Assembly (NCBI GenBank): GCA_009377605.1
Contig: WHTT01000044.1
Location: forward strand, 1-51,701
Origin: Luteitalea sp.
GTDB lineage: Bacteria; Acidobacteriota; Vicinamibacteria; Vicinamibacterales; Vicinamibacteraceae
Reading direction: 5' to 3'
DNA length: 51,701 nucleotides
Shown: positions 35,039 through 42,684 of the stretch, in pieces
Numbering within the stretch: the first letter of the stretch is position 1
Layout: the number at the start of each line of letters is the position of its first letter
Notes under the pieces: model-generated
What the model was told of the DNA's origin: nothing
The model's database searches: none
The model's input: the letters and a program-made list of their open reading frames with translations, nothing else
Made by a program: the position numbers and the translations under genes

Positions 35039-36301
35039 ATGCGCGAATCCGCCGTCGTGATCACGGGCGTTGGATTGACCGTGCCGCTAGGCCTTTCGGC
35101 CAAGGAGGCCAGTCAACGGAGCCGAGATGGTGAGTCGGCGATTGGACCACTGCGCCGGTTCGACGTTGCCGGCCATCCCTGCCGTGCCGCCGCCGAGGTG
35201 GCCGACTTCGATATCAGCGATTGGCTCGGGTCACCGAAGAACGCCAAGTTGATGGGCCAGAGCGTCAAGTACGCGCTGAGGGCGGCGAAAGAAGCAGTGG
35301 CGAACGCCAGCATCGAGCTCGATCGGTTCGACCCCTATCGTATCGGCCTCTACACCGGATCCGGTCAGACCGGCGTGGATTGCACGATCTTCTTTCCGGC
35401 ACTCACGGCCGCCTGGGACGGTCGAGACGATCTCGACTTCAGATACCTCGGCGGCCGTCCGTCCCGTCTCGTCGACCGTTATTTCTCGTTGAAGACGCTC
35501 GCCAACGCCGGCATTGGCTTCCTGTCGTCCGAGCTCGGCGCGCAGGGGCCGAGCGGCAACTTCGTGCAAGGGGATACGGCGTCGGCTCTCGCCATCATGT
35601 CGGCGTTTCACGACCTGGTCGAGGGACGCTGCGACGTCGCCATTGCCGGTGGGTACGAATCGCTGCTCACCTCCTCCACCTATCTCGCGTACGCGCGAGC
35701 CGGCCTGCTGTCTGCCACTGCTCCAGACCGCGCGTATCGTCCTTTCGACAGGGAGCGGGACGGCGTCGTGCTCGGCGAGGGCGCCGGTTTCCTCGTGCTG
35801 GAGCGTCGCGATGTCGCGGAGGCACGCGGCGCTCCGATCCTCGCGGAGCTGGTGGGCTGCGGCTGCGGCATGGTTGCAGACGACATCCCAGAGCCACGGC
35901 GCGCGCTGCAGGCATCACGCGCCGCGGCGGCCGCTGCGCTCGATGGCGCTGACGCGGACGTGGTCATCGCGCACGGCATCGGGACTCTCGCAGGAGATCA
36001 GGCGGAGGCGGAGCTGCTGGCGGAGCTCTTCGGACCTACCGTGCCGATTACCGCCTTCAAGAGTCAGACAGGCTACCTCGGCGCGGCTGGGTCTTCTGTC
36101 GAGCTGGGACTGTCGGTCCTCGCGCTCCATGAGGGTTGGCTGCCGCCGATTGCGCGCCTGCAGATCCCGGAGCCTGATCTTGGACTCGATTTCGTGCGCC
36201 CAGACGCCCGGCGTGTGAAAGATCATCTGACGGCGATCTCCATCGCCTGGTCCTGGGCCGGCCAGGTAACGGCGCTTGCCGTTCGAGGCGTGAAGCCTTG
36301 A
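35039..36301 (+). CDS. Ketosynthase-like protein lacking active-site Cys (chain length factor-like)
   Basis: 420 residues with the thiolase/KS fold (GVGLTVPLG at the start, PFDRERDGVVLGEGAG in the middle). The nucleophile position is Ser182 (GDTASALA) instead of Cys. The first active-site His is kept (His311, IAHGIGT), but the second is Tyr345 (KSQTGYLGA). It is therefore not a normal condensing enzyme. It is best read as the KS-beta/CLF partner of the KS at 32750-34024 or as a decarboxylase. It starts four bases after the sulfotransferase stop. A composite repeat follows it. Confidence 0.88.
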   Translation: MRESAVVITGVGLTVPLGLSAKEASQRSRDGESAIGPLRRFDVAGHPCRAAAEVADFDISDWLGSPKNAKLMGQSVKYALRAAKEAVANASIELDRFDPYRIGLYTGSGQTGVDCTIFFPALTAAWDGRDDLDFRYLGGRPSRLVDRYFSLKTLANAGIGFLSSELGAQGPSGNFVQGDTASALAIMSAFHDLVEGRCDVAIAGGYESLLTSSTYLAYARAGLLSATAPDRAYRPFDRERDGVVLGEGAGFLVLERRDVAEARGAPILAELVGCGCGMVADDIPEPRRALQASRAAAAAALDGADADVVIAHGIGTLAGDQAEAELLAELFGPTVPITAFKSQTGYLGAAGSSVELGLSVLALHEGWLPPIARLQIPEPDLGLDFVRPDARRVKDHLTAISIAWSWAGQVTALAVRGVKP

Positions 36302-36323
36302 GAACGCGAAACTTGAGGAGATA

Positions 36324-36377
36324 GTAGGGCGCGGTCGCCGAGCGCCGTCACGGCCGCCTCGGCGAGGCGGCCCTACC
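36324..36377. repeat. Composite palindromic repeat E3
   Basis: GTAGGG at 36324-36329 and CCCTACC at 36371-36377 enclose two hairpins, one with core GCGGTCGCCGAGCGCC and one GGCCGCCTCG/CGAGGCGGCC at 36352-36372. It is oriented opposite to E1, E4 and E5. It fills most of the gap between the KS-like and ACP genes. Confidence 0.8.
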
Positions 36378-36396
36378 GACACGACGTGAGAAGGCT

Positions 36397-36723
36397 ATGG
36401 AAGACGTCTCGGCGGTTGCCATTGGCACATCGGTCGTCGCGCACCTGAAGCAGATCGCTCGCGACGAGCTCAAGCTTCGTCCGGAGGAGATCGACCGGAT
36501 CGACTCGAGCACCTCGCTCATCGAAGGACTGCAGCTGGACTCGCTGACGCAGGTGGTGCTGCTCAGTGAGCTCGAGACACGGTACGGGATCGTGCTGGAC
36601 GTTGGCGGTCAGGACCCGCTCGAGCGGATCGAGACCGTGGGCGACCTGGTTGCGCTCATCACACATCGCGTCTCCTCGTCGCAGCGTTCGGAGCTAGCAC
36701 GTCTGCGCTTTCCACAGCCGTGA
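36397..36723 (+). CDS. Acyl carrier protein (FAAL partner)
   Basis: 108 residues. Ser49 in LQLDSLTQVVLL is the phosphopantetheine site, in the classical DSL context, with an acidic helical surrounding. GAGAAGG precedes the ATG. Its stop overlaps the start of the FAAL gene (TGATG), a strong sign that the two proteins are made together and that FAAL loads a fatty acyl group onto this ACP. It could then feed the KS/CLF pair or synthase A. Confidence 0.92.
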   Translation: MEDVSAVAIGTSVVAHLKQIARDELKLRPEEIDRIDSSTSLIEGLQLDSLTQVVLLSELETRYGIVLDVGGQDPLERIETVGDLVALITHRVSSSQRSELARLRFPQP

Positions 36724-38558
36724 TGAATCCTCGCTACCAGACCATCCCGGAGACCTTGTTGGCGCTGCAGGACTGCACGAAGTACGGTGCCCGCTTCGCC
36801 GACCGAACCGGCAACGCGCAACTGTACCCCTATGGAGACGTCGTCGACCGCGCCATGCGTGTCGCCGGCACGCTGCAGCGGCAGGGGCTTCAGCCGGGCG
36901 ACCGCGTGGCGATTGTGCTCCCCACGTCGATTCACTTCTTCGATGCGTTCTTGGGGACGATGCTCGCCGGCGGAGTGCCGACGGCGTTGTATCCACCGGT
37001 TCGACTCGGCAAGCTAACCGAGTACTTTGCGCGAACCGCACGCGCGCTGCAGCAAATCGGCGCGAGATTCCTTGTCATCGACCCGCAGATCGGCAAGTTG
37101 ATCGGCCCAGCGGTCGAGAGCCTCCACGGGCTGTCGCATATCTTCGATGCCGGCGACCTGCTGCAGGATGCCGCGTGGCATCCGATTCGGCCTCAGGCGG
37201 ATGCGCCTGCGTTGCTGCAGTTCTCCTCGGGCACGACGACGCATCCAAAGGCAGTCACGCTGTCGCATCGAAACCTGATGCACAGCCTGGAGATGATCGA
37301 TGGTTTCGTCTCCTTCCTCGGTAACGGGGAGCGGGAAAATGGAGGCGTCTGCTGGCTGCCGCTGTACCACGACATGGGGCTGATCGGTTGCCTGTTCATG
37401 GGGCTCTACCATCCGGCCACGCTGACGTATCTGCGCCCCGAGCAGTTCCTCGCCAAGCCGGCGTTGTGGCTGCAGACGATATCCAGATATGCCGCCGCCG
37501 CATCGCCAGCTCCCGACTTCGCCTATGGTCTTTGCCTGAGTCGGATCAGTGACGAGGAGATGGACGGTGTGGACCTTTCGAGCTGGCGTATTGCCTTCAA
37601 CGGCGCCGAGGCCATTGATCCGAACGTGATGCAGCGCTTCATCGACCGATTCAGCCGGTGGGGACTACGACCCGAGGCGCTCACGCCGGTGTATGGCCTT
37701 GCCGAAGCTGGGCTCGCCGTGACCTTTTCCGATCCTGCCGAGCCAGCCGTGATCACCGAGTTCGACCGCGAGGCGCTGACGAGATCGGGCGTCGCCAAGC
37801 CGGGATCCGGCCGGCGGCTGCCCTCGGTCGGACGCTCGATGCCTGGTCTCGATGTCGAGGTTCGTGATCAGGAAGCTCGGCTCGATGACGGTTCGATCGG
37901 ACGCATTTGGGTCCGCGGCCCCTCGATCACAAACGGGTACTACAACGACCCGGAGTCGACCGGGCGCCTGCTTCGTGATGGCTGGCTCGACACGGGCGAC
38001 CTCGGATTCTTCCATCGCGACAATCTGTACATCTCCGGTCGTGCGAAGGATCTCATCATCATCCGCGGCCGGAATTATGCGCCGCAAGAAATCGAAACGC
38101 TCCTCACCGATCTACCGGGGCTTCGGCGTGGTTGCGCCGTGGCCGTCGCGGACTCATCGGCTGAGGGCCGCGAGCGGCTGGTCATCCTCGCCGAGCGTGA
38201 TCGGCGGAGCCCAAAGCCAGACGACGAGTTGGTCGGCTCCATCCGCAACACCGTGCTGAGCGGCTTGGCGCTGACCCCCGACGTCATCGAGCTGCTGCCT
38301 CCCGGCACGCTTCCTCGCACATCGTCTGGAAAGCTGCGCCGCGCCGAGGCCCTCCGCATGTACCAGACGAGACAGCTGCGACCACCCGCGAGAACCACTC
38401 GACTGGCATTACTTCGGCACGTGGCGACGTCGCAGCTTGCCTGGGCTCGTCATTGGCTGCGCCGCACGATCAACGGGTCACGCGCCGATCGCCACGCAGA
38501 TGCTGACGAAAGTCCAGCGGCCGCCTCGGCGAGGTGGCCCTACCGTCGTCCACGGTAG
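36723..38558 (+). CDS. Fatty-acyl-AMP ligase (FAAL)
   Basis: 611 residues from the ATG at 36723; a GTG three bases earlier is the alternative. ANL superfamily: A3 loop LLQFSSGTTTHPKAV (164-178), the FAAL hallmark WLPLYHDMGLIG (211-222), the adenylate-binding LDTGDLGF, then the hinge SGRAKDLIIIRGRNYAPQEIE, and the C-terminal Lys in SSGKLRR. FAALs make acyl-AMP and pass the acyl chain to an ACP or PKS rather than to CoA. The last 13 or so residues and the stop are encoded by repeat E4, so the native C-terminus has been replaced. Confidence 0.95.
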   Translation: MNPRYQTIPETLLALQDCTKYGARFADRTGNAQLYPYGDVVDRAMRVAGTLQRQGLQPGDRVAIVLPTSIHFFDAFLGTMLAGGVPTALYPPVRLGKLTEYFARTARALQQIGARFLVIDPQIGKLIGPAVESLHGLSHIFDAGDLLQDAAWHPIRPQADAPALLQFSSGTTTHPKAVTLSHRNLMHSLEMIDGFVSFLGNGERENGGVCWLPLYHDMGLIGCLFMGLYHPATLTYLRPEQFLAKPALWLQTISRYAAAASPAPDFAYGLCLSRISDEEMDGVDLSSWRIAFNGAEAIDPNVMQRFIDRFSRWGLRPEALTPVYGLAEAGLAVTFSDPAEPAVITEFDREALTRSGVAKPGSGRRLPSVGRSMPGLDVEVRDQEARLDDGSIGRIWVRGPSITNGYYNDPESTGRLLRDGWLDTGDLGFFHRDNLYISGRAKDLIIIRGRNYAPQEIETLLTDLPGLRRGCAVAVADSSAEGRERLVILAERDRRSPKPDDELVGSIRNTVLSGLALTPDVIELLPPGTLPRTSSGKLRRAEALRMYQTRQLRPPARTTRLALLRHVATSQLAWARHWLRRTINGSRADRHADADESPAAASARWPYRRPR

Positions 38559-38579
38559 GGCGCGCTCGCCGAGCGCGCC
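38519..38579. repeat. Composite palindromic repeat E4
   Basis: A hairpin GGCCGCCTCG-G-CGAGGTGGCC is followed by CCCTACC (38538-38544) pairing with GGTAGGG (38554-38560), then the hairpin GGCGCGCTCG/CGAGCGCGCC (38559-38579). It contains the FAAL stop codon (38556-38558). It lies between convergent genes. Confidence 0.85.
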
Positions 38580-38621
38580 GTGCTCGCGGGAAAGCTATCC
38601 GATTCCTCTTTTCGCGCAGTA

Positions 38622-39060
38622 TCACCCGTCCGACCGCAGGGCGACGATGGGGTCGATGCGGGAGGCGCGGCGGGCGGGGAGATACATCGCCAGAAGCGCG
38701 ACAGCCACGAGGATTACTGATACCGCAGCGTAGGTCGTCGGGTCCAACGGGCTAACGCCAAACAACAGGGCGGACATCAGGCGAGTAAGCAGCATCGCTC
38801 CGCCAACGCCGAGCACAACGCCGATCAGCGTCAGCATGAGCCCATGACGCAGAAACAGCCGGCGCACATCGCGAGTCTGCGCGCCGAGCGCCATGCGGAT
38901 GCCGACCTCGCGAGTCCGCTGCGTTGCGATGTAGGCAATCACCGCGTAGATCCCCACAACGCCGAGCAGAAGCGCGACCGTGGCGGCAATCGTGAGCATG
39001 ACCAACAGGACACTAGGCGTGCTTGTGTCGACGAGCTCGGTGTAGCAGAGCGTCTTTGCG
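38622..39060 (-). pseudogene. C-terminal fragment of MacB/ADOP-type ABC permease
   Basis: About 145 residues matching the end of acidobacterial MacB-like permeases. There is a membrane helix (TIAATVALLLGVVGIYAVIAY), the FtsX signature QRTREVGIRMALGAQ, two more helices, and the usual terminus DPIVALRSDG. The rest of the roughly 800-residue protein is missing. The fragment's upstream edge abuts the 3' end of the sugar dehydrogenase gene, whose stop is at 39067. The open frame continues antisense into that gene but carries no permease sequence there. This is a rearrangement scar. Confidence 0.82.
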
Positions 39061-39066
39061 TGCGGG

Positions 39067-41559
39067 CTATGGTGGGAGCTGACCGAAGACCTCGAGCTCG
39101 CGGAGCGCAACCCCTCGACCAGGAGCGCTCTCCTCAACGAACAGCCCCACGAACCTCGCCCGCGCCGAGAAGCCAACGGCATCGTCGATCCCGCCGTCGT
39201 CGGAGCCGACGCGCCGCAAGAGCGCCCAGTCGACGCCATCCTGGGAGGTCCAGAACGAGTAGGCCGCGGCGTGCTGCGTACCCCACTTGAGACGGATGCG
39301 CTCGACGGATAGCGGCGTGCCGAGATCGACGAACAGCCACTGTGGGCTTGCGGCTTCGCCGATCCAGGCCGTTCGATCGCTTCCATCCACCGCCATGGCT
39401 GGCGGTGCGGAGCTTGCCGAGGAGGCCACCGCGGGATGTCCAACCGCGAGGTTCCCGGTGGCACGATATCGCGCTGTGAGGCGGGTCGGCGCGTCCGGGA
39501 CAACGAAGAGGTGGTCCGCTTCACCCCCATCGGACCACTCATCGAGCACCAGCCAGACGTCGGCGTTCCCTGGCGCGGGCTGCGATGGAGCGATCACACG
39601 CATCTGCCAGCCGGGCCACCCAATGAACGTGAACGGTGCTTGGACCGGGGTCTCGTTGACGTACAACTCTAAGCCAGCTGGGACGCTCGTGACCGTGACG
39701 CCAACCCACCGGGGGAAGAGCTTTTGGGTGACGGTAGCGGCGAGCCCCTGCGAGTCCACCGCCGTGAGCTCGATTTCGAGATAGCTATTGGTGGCCCCGG
39801 GAAAGTCTTCGGGCGGCGGCGCGACGATTTCAATGCCGTTCCCGATCGTCGGCGGCAAGAAGGGGTGCGTGTGCGATCCATGATGCAAGATCACGCGCCA
39901 CCTGAGATTGGGTACGAACGTCCCATCTTCACGATCCCACGCCCGGCCGTTCAAAACGACGGTCTGGCCTACACTGAAACGAAAGCCAGGCGCAGGAGAA
40001 AGGATGGTCGGTGCCGGTGGCCTGTTGCCCACATCGATGCGCACGCTGGCCCGGCTCTCGTGGCTTGCGTCACGCACCGTGACTTCAGCCGTATAGGTTC
40101 TCGCGCTCGTGTAGGTATGAATGAGCCGAGGGCCATACTGCGTCGGCGTGCCGTCGCCGAAGTCCCACGCGAACGAGAGTCGATCGCCGTCTGGATCGCT
40201 GCTTCCGGTTGCATCCAGCAGCACGGTGAGCGGCGTCCCACCAGAACGTGGCGTCGCGGTCGCAGCTGCCGTTGGTGCTCGGTTGCCGCTGTCTTCGAAG
40301 GTGATGACCCGCACCTCGCCGCCGCCACGGTAGGTGGCATAGTAGAGTCCCAGCCGGCCGCCGACAGGCCCAAACGTCATCGTGACGATGCTGCTCGTGC
40401 CAAAGCCGTCTGCGAACGTCGTGGACTGGTAATCTCCGCCGGCTCCCGGCCCGAGCGCGAAGATCTTGCCGCAGTTGAAGTCCGCAAAAAGGTAGGTGCC
40501 AACGTATTCGGCAGGCCAGGCGCTCTCCGCCGGCACGAAGGCGCCCCCGGTGATCGACCCGCAGCCGGTCGAGTGCGAATACGCGTGGAGCGGGTTCGTC
40601 AGGCCCTGGGGCGGCTGACCACAGTCGTCGCGCGACCCCGCGACACAGGGACCTTCCCGCTCGTTCCAGCCGTAGTCGGCGCCGGGGACACCCAGGTTGA
40701 TCTCCTCCCACTGGTTCTGCCCGACATCGTTGATGAGCAAGCGCGGTGTCGCTGCATCCGTATCGAACGCGAAACGAAAGGGATTTCGCAGGCCCGATGC
40801 AAACGTCTCGCGGCAGGCTAGGCCGGCCTCGGCTCTCCCCGTCAAGCGGCACGGCGCCGTGCCCGGACCTTGGAACGGGTTGGTGGGCGGAATACCTCCA
40901 TCGCGCGTGATGCGAAGGATCTTGCCGAGCAAGACGTGCGGATCGCGCGCAGCGTTGTTGGCTCCAGCGCAGCCACTATCGAAGAGATAATCGCAGCCGC
41001 CATCGCCAACGGCGACGTAGAGATACCCGTCGGGGCCGAAGCGCAGATCGCCCGCATTGTGGTTGCCGCCAGTCGACGGAATGTTGTCGAGGAGGATCAG
41101 CTCCGTCTCGGCGTCGACCAGGTTATCGTCGCCGAGCACGACGCGCGACACGCGGTTGACCGGCACGAGGCGCGAGTTGGTCTCGCACGTACCATGCTTG
41201 TTGAACGTGTAGTAGAGGTAGATGTAGTGGTTCTCGGCAAACGCCGGGTCGACCGCGACGCCGAGCAAGCCACGCTCGACGTTGCTGCAGATGCGCGACG
41301 AGAGATCGACCGCCGGCGTTGGCAGTAGCTCGTCTCCCACCTTGACCAGAAGCCGGCCCGACTGGGTTGCAATGAGCATTCGGCCATCGGGTGTGAAGGC
41401 GAGAGCCGTGGGCGGGAGGCCGACGTCGACTGCCAGGCGCTCGTCGAAGCCGTCTGGTACTCGCACCTGAGCCTGGGCCAGCTCTGCTAGCGACGCTGCG
41501 CTCACAATCACCACGAGCAAGCACGCGAGACGTCGCCGTGTGCCGATTGTCCGTGTCAT
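39067..41559 (-). CDS. Secreted PQQ-dependent sugar dehydrogenase-like protein with PKD and discoidin domains
   Basis: 830 residues. A signal peptide (about 1-30) is followed by a glucose/sorbosone dehydrogenase-type six-bladed propeller (about 35-415) with ALAFTPDGRMLIATQSG, ERGLLGVAVDPAF, NHNAGDLRFGPDGYLYVAVGDGG and ASGLRNPFRFAFD. A PKD domain (about 428-512, WDFGDG) and a C-terminal F5/8 type C (discoidin) domain (about 705-828, QWLFVDLGTPLSVERIRLKW) follow. It is an exported carbohydrate-active or carbohydrate-binding oxidoreductase. It is flanked by repeats and not obviously part of the lipid cluster. Confidence 0.88.
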   Translation of the reverse strand: MTRTIGTRRRLACLLVVIVSAASLAELAQAQVRVPDGFDERLAVDVGLPPTALAFTPDGRMLIATQSGRLLVKVGDELLPTPAVDLSSRICSNVERGLLGVAVDPAFAENHYIYLYYTFNKHGTCETNSRLVPVNRVSRVVLGDDNLVDAETELILLDNIPSTGGNHNAGDLRFGPDGYLYVAVGDGGCDYLFDSGCAGANNAARDPHVLLGKILRITRDGGIPPTNPFQGPGTAPCRLTGRAEAGLACRETFASGLRNPFRFAFDTDAATPRLLINDVGQNQWEEINLGVPGADYGWNEREGPCVAGSRDDCGQPPQGLTNPLHAYSHSTGCGSITGGAFVPAESAWPAEYVGTYLFADFNCGKIFALGPGAGGDYQSTTFADGFGTSSIVTMTFGPVGGRLGLYYATYRGGGEVRVITFEDSGNRAPTAAATATPRSGGTPLTVLLDATGSSDPDGDRLSFAWDFGDGTPTQYGPRLIHTYTSARTYTAEVTVRDASHESRASVRIDVGNRPPAPTILSPAPGFRFSVGQTVVLNGRAWDREDGTFVPNLRWRVILHHGSHTHPFLPPTIGNGIEIVAPPPEDFPGATNSYLEIELTAVDSQGLAATVTQKLFPRWVGVTVTSVPAGLELYVNETPVQAPFTFIGWPGWQMRVIAPSQPAPGNADVWLVLDEWSDGGEADHLFVVPDAPTRLTARYRATGNLAVGHPAVASSASSAPPAMAVDGSDRTAWIGEAASPQWLFVDLGTPLSVERIRLKWGTQHAAAYSFWTSQDGVDWALLRRVGSDDGGIDDAVGFSARARFVGLFVEESAPGRGVALRELEVFGQLPP

Positions 41560-41623
41560 TGCTATACCCTAGTATTGATATGTGGCCGATGATACGCCCT
41601 GGATGGGAACGAGGCAAATGAAC

Positions 41624-41680
41624 GGCCGCCTCGGCGAAGCGGCCCTACCACGGGGGTAGGACGCGTTCGCCGAACGCGCC
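41624..41680. repeat. Composite palindromic repeat E5
   Basis: Hairpin GGCCGCCTCG/CGAAGCGGCC at 41624-41644, CCCTACC (41643-41649) facing GGTAGG (41655-41660), then a hairpin with core GCGTTCGCCGAACGC ending at 41680. It lies between the divergent sugar dehydrogenase and cysQ genes, within their shared upstream region. Confidence 0.85.
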
Positions 41681-41744
41681 GTGAGCGTCAATGGGAACGG
41701 CCCGCGGGCGGCGGCCTGCTAGAATGTCGCCCAGGATAGATGTG

Positions 41745-42602
41745 ATGCATGACAACTCGTTTCGAGATCTCGTTCCGGCGGTAATCGAGGCCGCAGCGGC
41801 CGCAGGACGATGTATTGAAGGCGTGCGTGCCGAAGGATTGGGGGTCGCGACCAAGTCGGATCTGTCCCCCGTCACCCGTGCAGATCACGAGGCGGACGCG
41901 CTGCTCCGCGAGCGCCTGTTGGCGCTCGTGCCGGCTGGCTGGCTGTCCGAGGAGACGGCAGATGCTCCCGAGCGGCTCGCGCAGCAACTGCTGTGGGTGG
42001 TAGATCCGCTCGATGGCACCAAGGAATTCATAGGCGGGATTCCCGAATACGCCGTCGCCATCGCGCTGGTCGAGGAAGCCCAACCGGTGCTCTCGCTCGT
42101 GCACAACCCAGCACGAGGAGACACCTACTGGGCCGTCCGCGATCACGGCGCGTTTCTCACGCAGGTCCACACAGCTGACGCTAGCCAGGACCATCAGCGT
42201 ATCCGTGCGGCGGAAGGACGCAACCTCCTGGCGTCACGCTCGGAATGCCGGTCGGGCGAGTTCGCGCCGTTCGAGGCGGCGTGGCAAATCACCTCGATGG
42301 GCAGCATTGCCTACAAGCTGGCGCAGGTGGCCTGCGGCAGCGCGGCCGTCACATTCTCGCGTGGCCCCAAGCACGAATGGGATGTCTGCGCAGGGGCCCT
42401 CCTCGTTTCCGAAGCGGGAGGACGCGTAAGCGATGTCTTCGGCGCTCCTCTCCAGTTCAACCAGCCGTTTCCAAAGGTCAAGGGGATCCTGGCCGGCGCA
42501 CCGCATGCTTATGCCAATGCACTGCAAGAGCTGGCACAGATTGGGGCTTCGGCACGAATGAACGAGCTGACGGATCCGCCCGCGTCCCTCCAGCGTTCCT
42601 AG
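41745..42602 (+). CDS. cysQ: 3'(2'),5'-bisphosphate nucleotidase
   Basis: 285 residues from the ATG at 41745, with AGGA nine bases upstream; an in-frame ATG at 41724 is possible. It belongs to the inositol monophosphatase-like fold: LLWVVDPLDGTKEFIGG supplies metal ligands, SEETAD lies upstream, and EWDVCAGALLVSEAGG closes the active site. It converts PAP, the by-product of sulfotransferases and PAPS reduction, to AMP. The fused PAPS synthase follows 82 bases downstream on the same strand, so the two probably form one operon that supplies and clears sulfate donor. Confidence 0.93.
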   Translation: MHDNSFRDLVPAVIEAAAAAGRCIEGVRAEGLGVATKSDLSPVTRADHEADALLRERLLALVPAGWLSEETADAPERLAQQLLWVVDPLDGTKEFIGGIPEYAVAIALVEEAQPVLSLVHNPARGDTYWAVRDHGAFLTQVHTADASQDHQRIRAAEGRNLLASRSECRSGEFAPFEAAWQITSMGSIAYKLAQVACGSAAVTFSRGPKHEWDVCAGALLVSEAGGRVSDVFGAPLQFNQPFPKVKGILAGAPHAYANALQELAQIGASARMNELTDPPASLQRS

Positions 42603-42605
42603 AAC

Positions 42606-42619
42606 AGGAACCGGGTACC
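42606..42619. repeat. Dispersed 14-mer AGGAACCGGGTACC
   Basis: The same 14 bases recur at 45769-45782 upstream of the TonB-dependent receptor. Here the run is followed by TTTTCGG. It sits in the gap between cysQ and the PAPS synthase gene. Confidence 0.6.
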
Positions 42620-42684
42620 TTTTCGGTCTTTCGTAACACGAGAACTGCCCCCGTTTTCTACGTAAAAGGAGTAGATGAATACAC

